Positions 12,434 through 24,994 are shown, counted from the first letter of the stretch. The stretch is 64,000 nucleotides of DNA from Punica granatum (GCF_007655135.1 NC_045134.1:1178001-1242000); one strand, 5' to 3'. The notes: generated by a model not told the origin, from the letters alone. Numbers and translations are program-made.

Positions 12434-15400
12434 CTACCAAGCCAGAGAAAAAAAGAAATTTGCTATTAAGCATGCTCAGGTGAAACTACAAACATCAAGG
12501 ATCAGAGCTGCAGAAAATGATGCATGGCTCTACCTGTTTTAGGACCGTTACCGGAACTAGATGGATCTGCAGAATTATTCTCTGTCTGAAGATGTAAAAA
12601 GGAAATGGTTCAGGATTCACAGCATGCTTCCAAATTCAAACAAGAAAAGAAGAGAAGGGAAGCAAAATTGGGGAGACCGAGAGCAAGTTACAAACCAAAA
12701 GTCCTGATGAAGGAACACCGGACCAAGAACTCCTACAAGCACAAGAAAATTGTCAAATTCATCAGAGAAAGAGCAAGATGTAATATATCCTAAACATAAG
12801 CAGGATGATGGATGAGCACCTTACTAAAACTTCAGAAAATTATGTGTCAATGATTCGAATAATGGATATCTAAACTTCTAAACCAGAACTTTACAGTATA
12901 AGATGCATAGAGTCAGCACATTTTTTTAATATAATATGCATTCTATATACACTTAATTCTAATCTCTGAGATTTGTAGACACTGAATATCATCATTGATG
13001 AAAAGCAAAACCACCACAAAGTAAAATCAGCAATTCACATATCAATTTTATATGGTTGTCAATTAGCAACATCAATGAATCCCATTAATATAACAATAGT
13101 TATATAGGAAGACAAATTTAAGTCGTTGGCATCAGACTGTGAGACTACCATGGGGCAGATGAACCCCCAGAATTCCATCCCCCATCATTAGCTGAAGTTT
13201 CAGTTCCACCAGTCCAATCTGCAAACATAAACATGACAATAAACACCATATAAACCGTCACAAGCCACCCTCCAAAAACAAAAGAGAATGCGCAAAAAGC
13301 ATGTCGGGAGGGATGGAGACATAAACTGAAGAATAAAGTTCAACTAGATGGAGATATAATGCTTCAAAAGACACAGCTACCAACTATCCATGTTCAGTAA
13401 TTACTAATTATAAATGCATTAACCTGTAGAGCCTTCATTTCCAAGCAGATCAAATGGTTTTGCAGAACCGGAATCTGGCTCCTCCCTTTAAAACACAAGA
13501 AGAAATGTCAGAACAATTTTGAGAAATGCAACCATTGCATTCTAAGAGATTCACCAAAAACGGTCAAATATGATGAAGACCTAATTGACGTTGCAGTGCT
13601 CCTTCCATGAACCTCAACAAGGTGCTCACTTTTAACTGCATAAACATGACCACATTCAACATGTTGACCGACAAACATAAACCAGAATGAATAGGTACTC
13701 ATTGACGAACCTGTAAGCACTTTTTGCTGCGAATCCAGCTTCACTGTGACATCAGAGCGGCGTACACCTATTACACGACAAGTATATCCCTTCAACGGGC
13801 CAACCCGTATTCGCAAGGTCTGACCAACTGAGAATCCATCCCTTTCTCCTTGGTTAACTTCATTTCAAAATAACTGATTAGCATGGAGCACATTACACAG
13901 CCACAGATACAGCAAAATTAATAAATTACGCTTATTACACAGCTGCAGTGCTTACAGTCCCGCTTATTTTCCCTTGCTTGCCATGGTTTTTCAGGCGATA
14001 GAGGGGATTTAGGAGATGAAGGCAGATCATCAAAACCAAATGGGCTAGGGTCGCCACCCTAAGGTAAAGCGAAAAGCCAAAAATGTGAACAGACAAGACA
14101 ACCGTCAGAAGAAATCTTAGAGGACCAAAAGACAGCCTATGTTTACAATAAAGTAACAGATATCTACACTGTAAATTTGATACCTTTCCGGGGAATGAAT
14201 CAACAGAGAGCTTTATCTTCTCACAATGCTGTGCTTTGGAGCAAATATAACCACCATTTTCCGACTCATTCTCATCATATATAAAGATAATGCCTCTGTA
14301 TATTTGCTTAATAATTCCTTGCCTATCCTGAAATGACAAATAAGTAAGGGCAAAGAGTTGAAGGTATTTCGTGGATTTTCTTCCATAAGCTAAACAAGGA
14401 GATAACATGAGCTTCTAATAGCAATTAGACACTTGCCTTTAGTGGACCATCTAAAATGCGAACAGTTTCATTAACTGAAATGGGCTTTTTATGTTGATCC
14501 ATTGCTGTAAACTTGCCTTCAAAGGGTCCATTAGTTATTTCATGCACACCCACATTCTGCACAATATGTCCCTCTGCACCCTCTTTCAAGATCTAGAAAA
14601 GGTTGCATAAATTTCCAGTTAAATTAACATGAGAACTATTCCAGGATAACTCAGCATAAAGAGAGTACGACTCAGAAGACTAATGTAAATACCTTGTAGT
14701 CATCTTTCTCAACACCCACAATTAGACCAAAATCTTTTCGGCTGCAATAGTAATATGTTGACATGAAAAGAGGTCAACTTCCATAAGATGCATAATTAAC
14801 AAGAAGTTTCAACATTTGTGGAAGACTTACCCCATACAAACAAGGTCAAACAATTCATATTTTTTTGTTGAACTGGAACCTGATGATCCCTCTCCCTTCT
14901 CACCAGCTTTTTCAAATTTTACCGACCGTTTCTTCTTTTTATCACCATATAGCTGTGTGAGCCATTCCACTTCAGAAGATTCATCATTCTCAGGAGGCTG
15001 GAATTTCAGCTGCTCCTCTTCAGAAGGCATGACTCCCCAGAAGCTTAATGAATCTATTGCAACTCTTTTGTATATATATCCATCTTTGAGCATTAATCCA
15101 TCAAGAATTTCAAAATATTGCCCAGTATCCCGGTCACGTCTCTTTTCGATCAGAGGACGAAACTCACTGCACTTGCAAAGCAGAAACATTAACCATCAGA
15201 AAAAAGCAACAGATTGAAGAAAGAAGAAAATAGAAAAGCCTTACTCGAGCTCAATTGCGCTAATTAATTTGGGTGCTGGAGCACCAGTTTTCTTGCCAGT
15301 TCTCTTCAAAGAGACTCCCCCGCCCTGTCAAATATTTGGAAGGTCCTTATGAGTGACAAGAATTATGATAGCCACAACTCAAAGATGTAAATAAGTTGTA

Positions 15401-17541
15401 GACATCATAAAAAGAGTAAATTGAGAAACTTCATAAATACTATAAATTAATATCTGTATCAGGTCCATATTTTACATAAAAACCATACTTCAAGAAAACA
15501 AGTGAACAAGCATCACACTAGACAAGATATAGAAAAGTAAATGTTCGTCAATAAGGTAACTTGTATCAAATCCCATGAAGCATTGAAAAGTAGAAGAAAA
15601 TGAATACTTATTTTATGAGCCTACAACAAAAAGAAATAATAAAACGAGTCTCTTCGTGGTAGAAACACTTGGGCCTTAGCAAGAATAGCAAATTTCCAGC
15701 ATCTTGCATACAGAGACCATAATACAAAGCATGACTCAGCCAATCAAAGTGGCTCTAACAAAAACCCACAATATAAACAAAAGACTAGACTCCTAATAGA
15801 AGTGGTCCACTTACAAATTTTTGCGCCAATGCTTGCAGATCAATCCTTGGAATCAATTTCACTGTTACCCTTCTTTTTGCATCATTCACAGCAACTACCT
15901 GCAGGATCACAATTTTGGTGTAAAACAGAATAATAAAGTACACACACATTAATGACCATAGTAGAAACAAGCTATACAGCGGCACAAAGTACTGAAGCGA
16001 TACCTGTGCAAGGTCTCCTTTGTATGTGCCATTTTTCACACGGGCCCACATGCCCACAGAAATTTCAGCACGTCTGCTCCGCACATTTAGCAAGTGAGGA
16101 ACCTGACTTCTGGGGACCGGTGTTACTCGAGTAGTATATATACTACAGAGCCCCTTGCAGGCCTAATTTTACAGAGAAGTGGTCATATATATTTTAAATG
16201 AACATAAATGACGGGAACGCTGCTAGATAAAGCAGGAAATTAACATCATCCATTGCTTAAGCTACCTCAATCACTTCAGATTGTTTCTCGGCTTCGACGA
16301 AGAAGTGGCCTTTCATGTGCTCAACAGCATAAGCAGATATTATCTGCAGTTTCTTACCCAGGGCTTGCAGATCAACGTACTTCTGCATGAGGCAAAAGGC
16401 TGAATTCCGCTCCCGACCAACCTACCACAAAGATTTTTCAGGAAAATTTAACAAGAAATACAAGGGAAGCAATTCACGAGCTTCAATAGCACACAAGCTG
16501 AAAGACTCTGCTCTACAGGAGAAGGGATGGGATTTATATATGCAGACATACATATATATATTTGTGTGTGTGTGTGTGTGTGTGTCTGTATAACATTATA
16601 CATACCGCACACTTCACTTTCCAAGTGGTTGGATCCTTAATGGAGGGTATGGAAGCATCTTCTTCCACAAATCTTCTAAGATCAGGTTCGTCCTCAGCAA
16701 ACCTCAAGAATGCAGAAGCATTCTTGTAACGCTCTTCCATCATTTTGTCAAATTCTTCTTCAAACTCCTCCTCTTTGGGGAAAACAGGGAGGCTGTGGGA
16801 TTTAGACTGATCATTCTTATCGTTTGTCCCCAAATCATACTCTTCTTCTTCAAAAAAATCTGTATAATATGCAGGAGGACAAGGCGTCAGTATGCACATG
16901 GGTTGCATATATCATCTCATAGCTCACGCCGCCAGATTCAGATATCTTCTTGGTAGACAAGAATCATCATTTCAAGACAACTCCAGAATCCGCAGCATGC
17001 ATTGCCTAGTATGTACTATCACGGGCGCTTGCATATTCAGAAGTACAGACACGATCGAGCATGAAATTGTTACAGATAAATCGATCGCAGAGTCCACAGA
17101 TGAGAGATTTGACCTAAAATTTCCCTCTTCCAACCAAAAATCAGATCACCGTCTTCCCTACAATCACTTGAAAGAGTAGACGCACGGAGGAACCGAATCA
17201 GGAAAGAAATTTATGAAACAAGCAGGTCCTAATTCGGTTCGCTCCGCCACTAAGGCCCTAAGAGCTCTCAGAACCCAAAACATCGCAGTACAAATGAGAA
17301 AACCAAAATGCAGGTCATGTGACAGACGCAACGTGAAAGACAGAGTGCAGAGAGGTCGCGTACCGTCATCGAAAATGCTGTCGCCACTGGAGTAGTCGCC
17401 GTCGGAGGCGACAGCAGCATCCTCGAAGAACTGGAGGACGCCGCGATTCCTCCGCTTCTTGGCGCCGCCGGTCTTGTCGTCATCGACCTTGCGCTTGCCG
17501 GAGGACTTCCCGGCGGGCTGCTTGCCTTTGTCGGACACCAT
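8767..17541 (-). CDS. KTF1: KTF1/SPT5L: SPT5-like KOW-domain factor of RNA-directed DNA methylation with WG/GW Argonaute hook
   Basis: Spliced by hand into 20 exons (high to low): 17541-17364, 16859-16606, 16421-16266, 16162-16004, 15898-15815, 15324-15245, 15166-14831, 14741-14693, 14592-14437, 14327-14184, 14058-13956, 13857-13711, 13635-13581, 13485-13424, 13218-13149, 12732-12696, 12585-12534, 12433-11108, 10532-10481, 10201-8767. All phases agree and give 1644 residues, somewhat longer than the Arabidopsis protein. Order: basic/acidic N-terminus, SPT5 NGN region (about 145-200), several KOW segments (about 230-620), then a Gly/Ser/Trp-rich tail of nearly 1000 residues packed with SWGK, GGWKK and SSW motifs, ending in an RGG-like stretch and WGQQ. 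KTF1 travels with Pol V and binds AGO4 through WG/GW repeats in the nucleus. The family call is very secure; single exon edges, notably exons 12, 15 and 16, are less so. Confidence 0.93.
12696..12732 (-). other. 37-nt exon 16 of KTF1 (inferred)
   Basis: Exon 15 ends in phase 2 (a TG left over) and cannot join the next recognisable exon (12585-12534) without making TGA. A 37-nt piece with acceptor CTTGTAG and donor GTTTGT restores phase: 2 + 37 = 39 bases, encoding WSSWSGVPSSGLL. Its Trp-Ser content matches its neighbours. It is supported by phase and composition only. Confidence 0.6.
14328..14436 (-). other. GC-AG intron 9 of KTF1
   Basis: The donor reads CTAAAG|GCAAGT and the acceptor TTTCAG|GATAGG. 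Only this cut joins LDGPLK to DRQGIIKQ in frame inside a KOW segment. The nearest GT (GGCAA|GTGTC) adds four bases and breaks the frame. The donor matches the strong consensus known for GC-AG introns. Confidence 0.85.
16563..16585. repeat. (TG)n microsatellite in KTF1 intron 2
   Basis: About eleven TG units in the intron between KTF1 exons 2 and 3, beginning 20-45 bp from the donor at 16605-16601. On the coding strand it is (CA)n. Confidence 0.95.
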
Positions 17542-17677
17542 TTTCAGGTGAAGGAGGCGTGAGGAGCTTCCCGGAAGACGAGAGGCGCATAGGTAGAGAA
17601 GAGAACAGGAGAGTGAAGAGCTTTGATTTTGAGAGAGAGGGGAGGAGAGTGATTTTGTTACCAAGAAGATATCTGAA

Positions 17678-17871
17678 TTAAGGGTGCGTTTGGATTTTGA
17701 TTTTGGAAAAGAAAAATGAGATGAAATTATAAATTTAATTTGTAAAGTGTATGTTTTTATTGAATTAAAGTTAAAAAATTGAAATTTTTAAGTTGGAAAA
17801 TGTGTATTTTTGTTATATAATATGTTGAGTTAAAGTTAAAAAAATTTATCTTATAATCTAAACACCCTTAA
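17678..17871. mobile_element. MITE (Tourist/PIF-like) in the KTF1 5' flank
   Basis: A 186-bp AT-rich element (17682-17867) flanked by TTAA on both sides (17678-17681 and 17868-17871). The ends are imperfect inverted repeats: the left begins GGGTGCGTTTGGATT and the right, read in reverse, gives GGGTGTTTAGATT. It has no coding capacity. Size, ends and duplicated target fit a non-autonomous DNA transposon. It lies 137 bp upstream of the KTF1 ATG. Confidence 0.75.
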
Positions 17872-18760
17872 ATATTGGCATAATTTCGGGATGAAAAGAA
17901 AAAAGAAAAATTAATGGATTTTCCATACATTTTACCGTCCGCGACTGAATTCACAATTTCTTTTACCAAAAAAAAAAAGCAAAATGTTTGCCTTGTTTTA
18001 TTATAATCGAGGCAAAGTTATCTTGAAATTCAATAATCATTTGCTTCTGCATCCATCTGTGAATTAGAAGAATGTAAAAGTAAATTATCAATACATTTTG
18101 ATTGTCGAAACTAACCCAATGAACCTCTTTAAATAACACATTTATAATTATTGCAACAAGCAAGGGACTCTTTCTTATCAGTCAAAGGTTTCAACTTTTG
18201 GGGTATGTTGAACCGGCTGAAAAAGTATTTTCTGAATTTTTGTTCCAGTAATTTCAAATAAGCCTTTAGTATTTCATGTTTTTTAACGAAAAAGAAAAAG
18301 AAGAAGTGCTAAATGACCGTAAAAAGAAAATCGAATAACTTCTTCAGTATTTATTTCAAACGTAACGATTTCATTCTCTATAGTCCCAGCCCAACCAAGA
18401 GCACATCGAATCCTAAGATATTATTAGCCATCCGACGATTGTGATATATATCAAAAACCAGTGTTCCATTTCAAAATGTAGCATAAGACGTTTAAAACAA
18501 TTGGTCAACAATTACCTATTCCAAAATTTTAACCAATATGTAGGTCATAATTTGTCCAGCATTTTGCTACGAGAAATTGCGAGAATTTAACTAAATACAA
18601 TATATAACCACTTTAAATAAGCATAACTTCAATAAGTTAAGAAAATGAAGAATTTACAAAATTTACTCCTTCCACCACTAAAGCACCATAAAGTTAATCC
18701 CCGACTCTTTCCTATACCATTTACTATACTAATTGATGAAAAATATAATAAAAAAATTAG
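17872..18760. other. Intergenic region between KTF1 and SYN3
   Basis: AT-rich, with no exon or repeat I can define. It must contain the SYN3 3' untranslated region at its right end and upstream sequence of KTF1 at its left. Confidence 0.5.
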
Positions 18761-18767
18761 CCATCCT

Positions 18768-18804
18768 CCCCCCCCCTCCCCCCCCCCCCCCCCCCCCCCC
18801 CCCC
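18768..18804. repeat. Poly-C tract (poly-G in the SYN3 transcript)
   Basis: A 37-bp run of C broken by a single T at 18777, leaving 27 uninterrupted C. On the minus strand it begins about 30 bases after the SYN3 stop, so it would be a G run in the 3' untranslated region. Such tracts are prone to length errors. Confidence 0.9.
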
Positions 18805-18834
18805 ACCATTTTACTTTGTATGCAAAATGCATCA

Positions 18835-20521
18835 TCACAACTGTGCCTTTGAGAAAGTAGGAGTCAGCTTCAAAGAGATGTCCCCATACGGTTCTTCTTG
18901 CTGCACATCAACAAGTTCATAGCTCTTCAAAACCTGTTCGGATATAAAAAAAAAGTTACCCATCACTTTTACGACCGAGCATCGACTTAATGCCCCTCTC
19001 TTAATGATTGACAATATAGGAGCCTACGCTAGGTCGGAGCCAACAAATAAACCAGAAGAAATTCTATAGTGCTCGAAATACAGGAAGTGAAGTGCTTGGT
19101 CGTAAACTTAACTCATCATAGAGTAGTTCTATTATGCATCAAATTCGACAGATTTCATAGCTGACCATATGTGATGTTTCATGATGGCGTATAGTGGACT
19201 GGTTTTCCCATGCAAGCCGTGGATTAGACACTACTGCAGTTGAATACGAATGAGTGACTAGTAAATTTACCAGTGTCTCGTAAAACATCCTAGCACACAG
19301 CCTTCGTTTCTTTCCTTCCAAAATTTTGTTCAGACTGAGGTTTTCAGACTGTCCTTCGGCAACTGAGGCAGTTGGAGACTGTTTTTTCAGGTATTGAGCC
19401 ACAGCCCTGAAACAACACAGCCACAGTGAGACACCAACCGAGGATGTCTTCTTTAGCCAGACATTGCCAAGATAGTAAGGGGGCAGAAAGCAAAGACAGA
19501 GAGACAAACTAGGACCTTGTTCTAACAGAAAGTGATTCGCCTCCTTGGCCTCCCCAGGAACCTGCAGGATATTAAATAATATCAAGTGACTTGGGATAAG
19601 AAAATGAACAGAATTACTCCCAAATTCCAGTTCAAATAACGACTATGAAGTTATGAACCACCAGAAGGAAGGGAAGATCCATTTGCTTGCTTACCACATG
19701 GTGAGGCATCGTCAACTTCCAGAAAATTAAGCTCCTGCATTCGTATGAGACAATAATAAGTTAAAATACAGTTCACCAAATATTCATGTCAGTTTAAATA
19801 TATTAGAGGAATTTAGTAGAGAGGACAAGGAAAATGTCCACCGACTTCTTCTGCAGTATCCAATTCCTGAATATCAGAAAGGCGATTCTCCCCAAGACCA
19901 AACCGTTCCTCTGAAAATGGAATCGGTGTGTCCAAATCAGACCCAAAGGATCCGGTTGACATTCCGAGATCAGGCAAGGACTGGTCATCAGACCTCACAG
20001 CTGTACTCTGAGGAATCTCAGATAACAGACTCATGTCATTATCTGAGAAGGGGGTGAACTCAGATCTCCTGGAACTAGAGGGCCCACTCCTGGGAGGAGA
20101 GGACACAAACCCATGGAATGTCCCAGGACCGGTGCCACTCTCATCATGTTGCCGTAGCCGTTCGATCTCCAGATCAAGGGCCTGATCTCCATCAGGAGAA
20201 CTTACAACCGTCTTATCAGGAATGCATTCTTCTGTGAAGGGAGCTGTGCTGTCCTCTGTTACCAATGCTTCAGGAGGGACTTCAGCAGAACGAATTGAAC
20301 ATGCTTTATTGGACACATATTCTTTATTTGACGCGGCTACAAGATCCTCACACATGCCTGCAAAGCACAGCCAGAAAAACACAATTGTTCAATTACACGT
20401 ACTTTTCTGTTTATCTACAAATAGAGAAACCAAATCAATTAGACCAGATCCTTACATCATCATCATCATCATCATAATAATAATAATCATCATCATCCAA
20501 ACATATTGGTTGATGAACTTG

Positions 20522-20554
<33 letters not shown>

Positions 20555-23117
20555 AACATATCCGTTGATGAACTTGAAGATTGAAGATAAAAGGATATTG
20601 CCAAATAAACCGCTGTGGTTCCACTCTCGGATTCACAGTCAGCAAACTTCGAGACAGGACAGACTTACCAGTTATCAAGGGATGATCAAAGATCTGCTCC
20701 TTCCTTTGCCTTTTACTCAACTTCCACAAATCCAACAGAGAGGAATTTGGCTTCCTCTTGCGTAATATATCACTGGTATCATTGAGTGCCTTTCTCATAA
20801 ACCTGCAAGTTCTCCATCCTCAGATTGGCAAGAAATAACAGAGAATGTAGAGAATGCATGTTGAGTAAAATTCGATACGATAAAATCATTCGTACCCATT
20901 TGTCAACACAACGACTCCATCATAGAATTGCTTTCTTTTCCTTTGCCTGGGTTGGGGCTGCTGCTCAACCTGCGGACTTGGTCGGATATTCATTTGAGGA
21001 GGACTTGATCCAATCACTAAGTTGGGTCCTAAAATATAACACGACCAACAATGAGCATACAAATGCAGAAGTGTCACGCATCTATTCTTATAATATTGAC
21101 CATGTGGAATGAACATTTATCATGAAAGATTAACTCAGTAAAGAGGTGCATGAACAATGTCCATTAGCCTGTACTTGCTTCTTCAAAACTACTAAGCCGT
21201 ATGATGTCCTCAATGCTTAAAGTCCTTTGAAGTGCAATCTAACAGTTGTCATATTTATTTGCTCCAGTTATTGTGAGAAATGGAATATTTAAAAAAAAAA
21301 CTTTCTCAATATTCCAAAGGCAAACAGAACCTAAAAGCTATATCTTTCATTGAAACATGAAGCAAACGAGCACCCACCCAAAGAATTGTCACCATCAAAA
21401 TTCTCAGGAGCCTCTCTATCAGAACCAGAGCTCTGTTGACCCAAACGCTGCTGATCTACAGGAGAGGGCCCCCTCAGAGTTGCCACTTCCATCGCATCAG
21501 GAGGAGGCGTCTCCTTCTCATTCATAACTGGCTCAGTTTCCATCAGATCATCTAGATGGAATGGCACATTAAAAGGGCTTCCTGCCCTCAGATCATGGTC
21601 TGCATCACGCATAACCTCAATCTCAGGTACACTCGGCGTAGAACAGTCTAAGTGAACTCCTGCATCAGGTTTTCCTTCCTGAGGACCACCATCAAACGCT
21701 TCACTTTGGTGACTAGGATCCAGATCTCTCATAGGTGCTTCTTCCTGAGGATCACCATCGTGCGCTTCACTTTGGTGACTAGGAACCGGATCTCTTAATG
21801 GTGGATCATTTGCTTCAACACCAATGTTAAGCCTGCTGCAATTGAAACATTAAAAAAAATGTTAAATTATTTGTCGCCCATCTGGGGAGAAGATATTGAA
21901 AGGGCATAGTTGGCTATCTTGTCCTCCCCCCTTTGAAATTGTTGGACTGCACTTATGAAGATTTGGTTTCTGCTATAAGATTAACTTATCTTTGTTTTCT
22001 AAGAAATTGTAAAAGCAAAGGAACCACTCCTTTTCATGCCGACAAACAGAAAACAAGAATGTTCTTCAGAAACCAAACAATGTATAACAGATAGTACTTA
22101 CTCTTCCTCAATCGACCGGACACCTGAATTTTGACGCTCTGCAGATAGTGATGTGCCAAAGCAATCCTGTTGAGTCAAAATACTCTATATTCAGGAATGA
22201 AGGCAAAATAATCATCTTAAAAACTCGGAATTGGACCAAACGTAAAATAGAATGGCAATGCTCCTAACCTCATCAAAAGTGATTGCAACAAAAGGTTCCA
22301 CTGTGTTCGGAATTTGATCTGTAAGCCAAAAAGAAACCACGTGATGACCCAATCAGTACTTGAAACTTCATAATCAAGTAATCAGGAATGCCAGCTAAGT
22401 GAGAGTAAACATAACCTGTAAGAGTAATCTCCTCCTGACTCCTAAGATGACTGTCTTCAGCCCTGAAAATATGAGAAAACCATAGTTGGTATAATTAGTC
22501 ACAGCAGGAAATATTATATTTATACGAGAAACTCTATATATCTCGATTATGAGCGTACTCGTGATAATGGGCATCATCCAAATCCAGTTCATTGAGCTCA
22601 AACGTATTGGGCAGTGTGACTGCATGAACTGAGGCCTGCTGAGCATTCTCGGGCAGATTGAGGTCCAGTGAAGAAGTGAAGAGCTTGCTCAACCCGGTCA
22701 AGATAATATTGCAGTCCTTGAATAAATACTCGACCTTCTTTGAGTATATGCGGACCACACCGAGCAGAAGGTGCCCGGACATTCTCAAAGCAATCGGCAC
22801 TTCCGAATACATTATGTAATCTACCAAGGAGCAAAAACAATCTGTTACCAGGGTCATCACATAAAATCCTTAATCGACACAAAATTTCTGATCTTGAAAC
22901 AAATTAGCCCAAGAAACCAAAAACAAACAAACGCCCATTAATGGGGATACGAGTGACTCTGCAATCAGAGCAAGTGGGAGCGGAGAGACGGACCGACGGT
23001 CTTGGGGATGTCGGTGGAGGTGTAGTGGGACTTCTTGAGGCGGTGCTGCAGGTGGGCGGCGCACCATACCGTCCCCAATGGCCCCTTCCGGCCCAAGAAT
23101 GTCTGTGAGTAGAACAT
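18835..23117 (-). CDS. SYN3: SYN3/RAD21.2: kleisin (SCC1/RAD21) subunit of cohesin
   Basis: Thirteen exons (high to low): 23117-22994, 22820-22559, 22462-22416, 22318-22269, 22166-22102, 21835-21378, 21028-20896, 20802-20669, 20357-19846, 19734-19695, 19561-19516, 19406-19271, 18933-18835. Phases all agree; 701 residues. The N-terminus MFYSQTFLGRKGPLGTVWCA and LLLGVVRIYSKKVEYL form the Rad21/Rec8 N-domain that binds SMC3. The C-terminal about 60 residues (LNKILEGKKRRLCARMFYET to FSKAQL) form the winged helix that binds SMC1. The middle matches the SYN3 branch: IEVMRDADHDL, FYDGVVVLTNG, ILRKRKPNSSLLDLWKL and LNFLEV. ExxR sites in the linker (EVMR, EIER) could be separase sites, which is inference. 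The protein acts in the nucleus/nucleolus and is needed for meiosis and gametogenesis in Arabidopsis. Exon 6 has tandem acceptors (NAGNAG), so its start may be 21832. Confidence 0.93.
20457..20560. repeat. (ATC)n repeats with a duplicated unit in SYN3 intron 8
   Basis: Two ATC/ATA arrays (about 20457-20497 and 20523-20552), each followed by nearly the same stretch: CCAAACATAT, then TTGATGAACTTGAA. The structure looks like a 60-bp tandem duplication that included the array. It translates into an Asp run on the minus strand but falls in an intron. Confidence 0.85.
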
Positions 23118-23249
23118 CTCCCGATTGGTCTCCCTCCTCCTCTTCTTCTTCCTCTGCTTGTGGGTTATTCCCCTTCAAGGTGATTAATCCATTAATCGAC
23201 GAGATTGACAAGGAAGATGGAAACTTCGTCGCTGGAAATGGAAGAAACG

Positions 23250-23276
23250 GAGAGAGAGAGAGAGAGAGAGAGAGAG
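23250..23276. repeat. (GA)n microsatellite in the SYN3 5' leader
   Basis: About 13 GA units, CT on the coding (minus) strand, some 135-160 bp upstream of the SYN3 ATG. This is the usual place for CT tracts in plant leaders. Confidence 0.85.
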
Positions 23277-23439
23277 TTAGCGCGGGAGAGGGTTGTCTGA
23301 AATATTACGGGGGAGGGTTAGAGCGGGAAAGAACTGAAGTGGCGCCACTTCCAGGAATTAATTCTTTTTCTTTTTCTTTTTTCTGTTCAATTTATTTAAT
23401 TAAAGATTCGATCGAGGACTAGGAAACGGGCCATGTCTT

Positions 23440-24840
23440 GTCGGTAATTACGAGATATATACTGCCACTGCCCCCACAGCCCGTAGGGCTCGTCGCAAGA
23501 GAGTTGTCTCGGCCCATGTTCAGCCCATTCTCTTTACCATTCTTTTATTATCATTTTGTGGACTTTCACAATTTTGAGCCGCCATTTTCCTTTTCCTGTT
23601 ATGCTTCTTCGGAGGGAAAAAAAAAAAAAGAAGAAGAAGAAGAAGAGCAAAATGGCCTCTTTTTTTCAATTATTACAGAGACACATATATTTAGTATAAT
23701 AAAAATTATAATTTTTCACTCAAAAAAATCATAATTTTAATAGTTAATATAGGGATAGGGATAGTCCCATTAGGAAAATCAAATATGCAACGTATTAGTT
23801 GACAAACGAGAATATACGTTACTGCTCTACATTATCTTTCTAAGAAATGATTTTCTTAATTTATTGGATATCTTGTGCTTGGCCAAATGTATGTGCGTGT
23901 ATATATAACTTATTGTGCAATATCACCCATCATCATTCGACATTAAGAAATTTTTAATTCAATTCTAAGATGTATGCACATCCAATAAATTTAGGATATG
24001 CATATACCCCCTTCTTTACAACAAATCAACGAGATATACGATGTTCCACCTTCCAACATCCTTGTTTGTTGTACAAAGTCTACCTTCTTTAGTGTGTGTC
24101 GGCTCGCAAAAATGGACCTCTTTTATTGCATACTGAATTTGTATCATTCATGGTTTTCCAAATAGGTGCATGCCAAACTGGCAAACCAATTACCAACGGC
24201 GACTTGAATGGATTTGCTCTTTGAGTGATTCACTGCCACGAACTCAATCTCTTTGGGTACTTGCTTTGCGCAGCAAGCAAGTTATAAAGTTCTTGAATTG
24301 GGCGGGACCAAACCATCTCGTCTTTACTTTCCCCAAGCTCGACCTAATGCTGCTACTGCTGCTTGGAGTTGTTGCATATCAGTGAATCCGCACCTGCTTT
24401 GACTCCGTTGCGTACAACCTTTAGCTCGTAATGGAATGTTTGCTTTCAGCAACTAACCATTACTTAGGTACTTCAATAGGGGGCTGTGCTTGTGCCAATT
24501 ATCGAACCAAAAGAACGTGTCTTCACCATCCCCTACTTCATTGGCTCATAGCATGATAAAACTAGCTCTCAAACTTCAGTTTCACCGGTGCCAGGTGTAG
24601 AGGACTGGAAACTCCTGTCCCCAATGTACTGTCGACCGTTTTCAATCGTGTTTTCGTACTCTGTATACAGACTGTTCCATTGCTTCCGGTGCTTCGATGG
24701 CTTTGCTCTCGTGACTGCTTTCTAATCCTGATCATGTCAGAAACCAGAGAAGGGGAAAAGAAAGAGGAATAGAAAAAACTCGCTGAAGCTACTGGCCAGT
24801 GACCATATGCATCAATTAATTAAGGCGGAATGACACCGAA
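23440..24840. other. Intergenic region between SYN3 promoter and RZ-1 3' flank
   Basis: No supported exon. A GAA/A-rich stretch lies at about 23618-23650. The part from 24000 to 24750 is less AT-rich and holds one 71-codon open frame without recognisable similarity. It may be a decayed repeat. The RZ-1 3' untranslated region probably occupies the right end. Confidence 0.5.
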
Positions 24841-24994
24841 CAAAGCATCAAGCTAACATCCACTTCTCTTCTGCCTAAATGGAGAAAAGTTCCAACACAC
24901 AGCACATAGATACCATCATTAAGTACAAGATAACACTAACTTATACGTCACTTTTTGAGTTTTTAACAACAGCGAAATACCTATATCCAAGACC

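Noticed and set aside
23078..23422. Plus-strand 114-codon frame
   Set aside because: Antisense to SYN3 exon 1 and its GA-rich leader.
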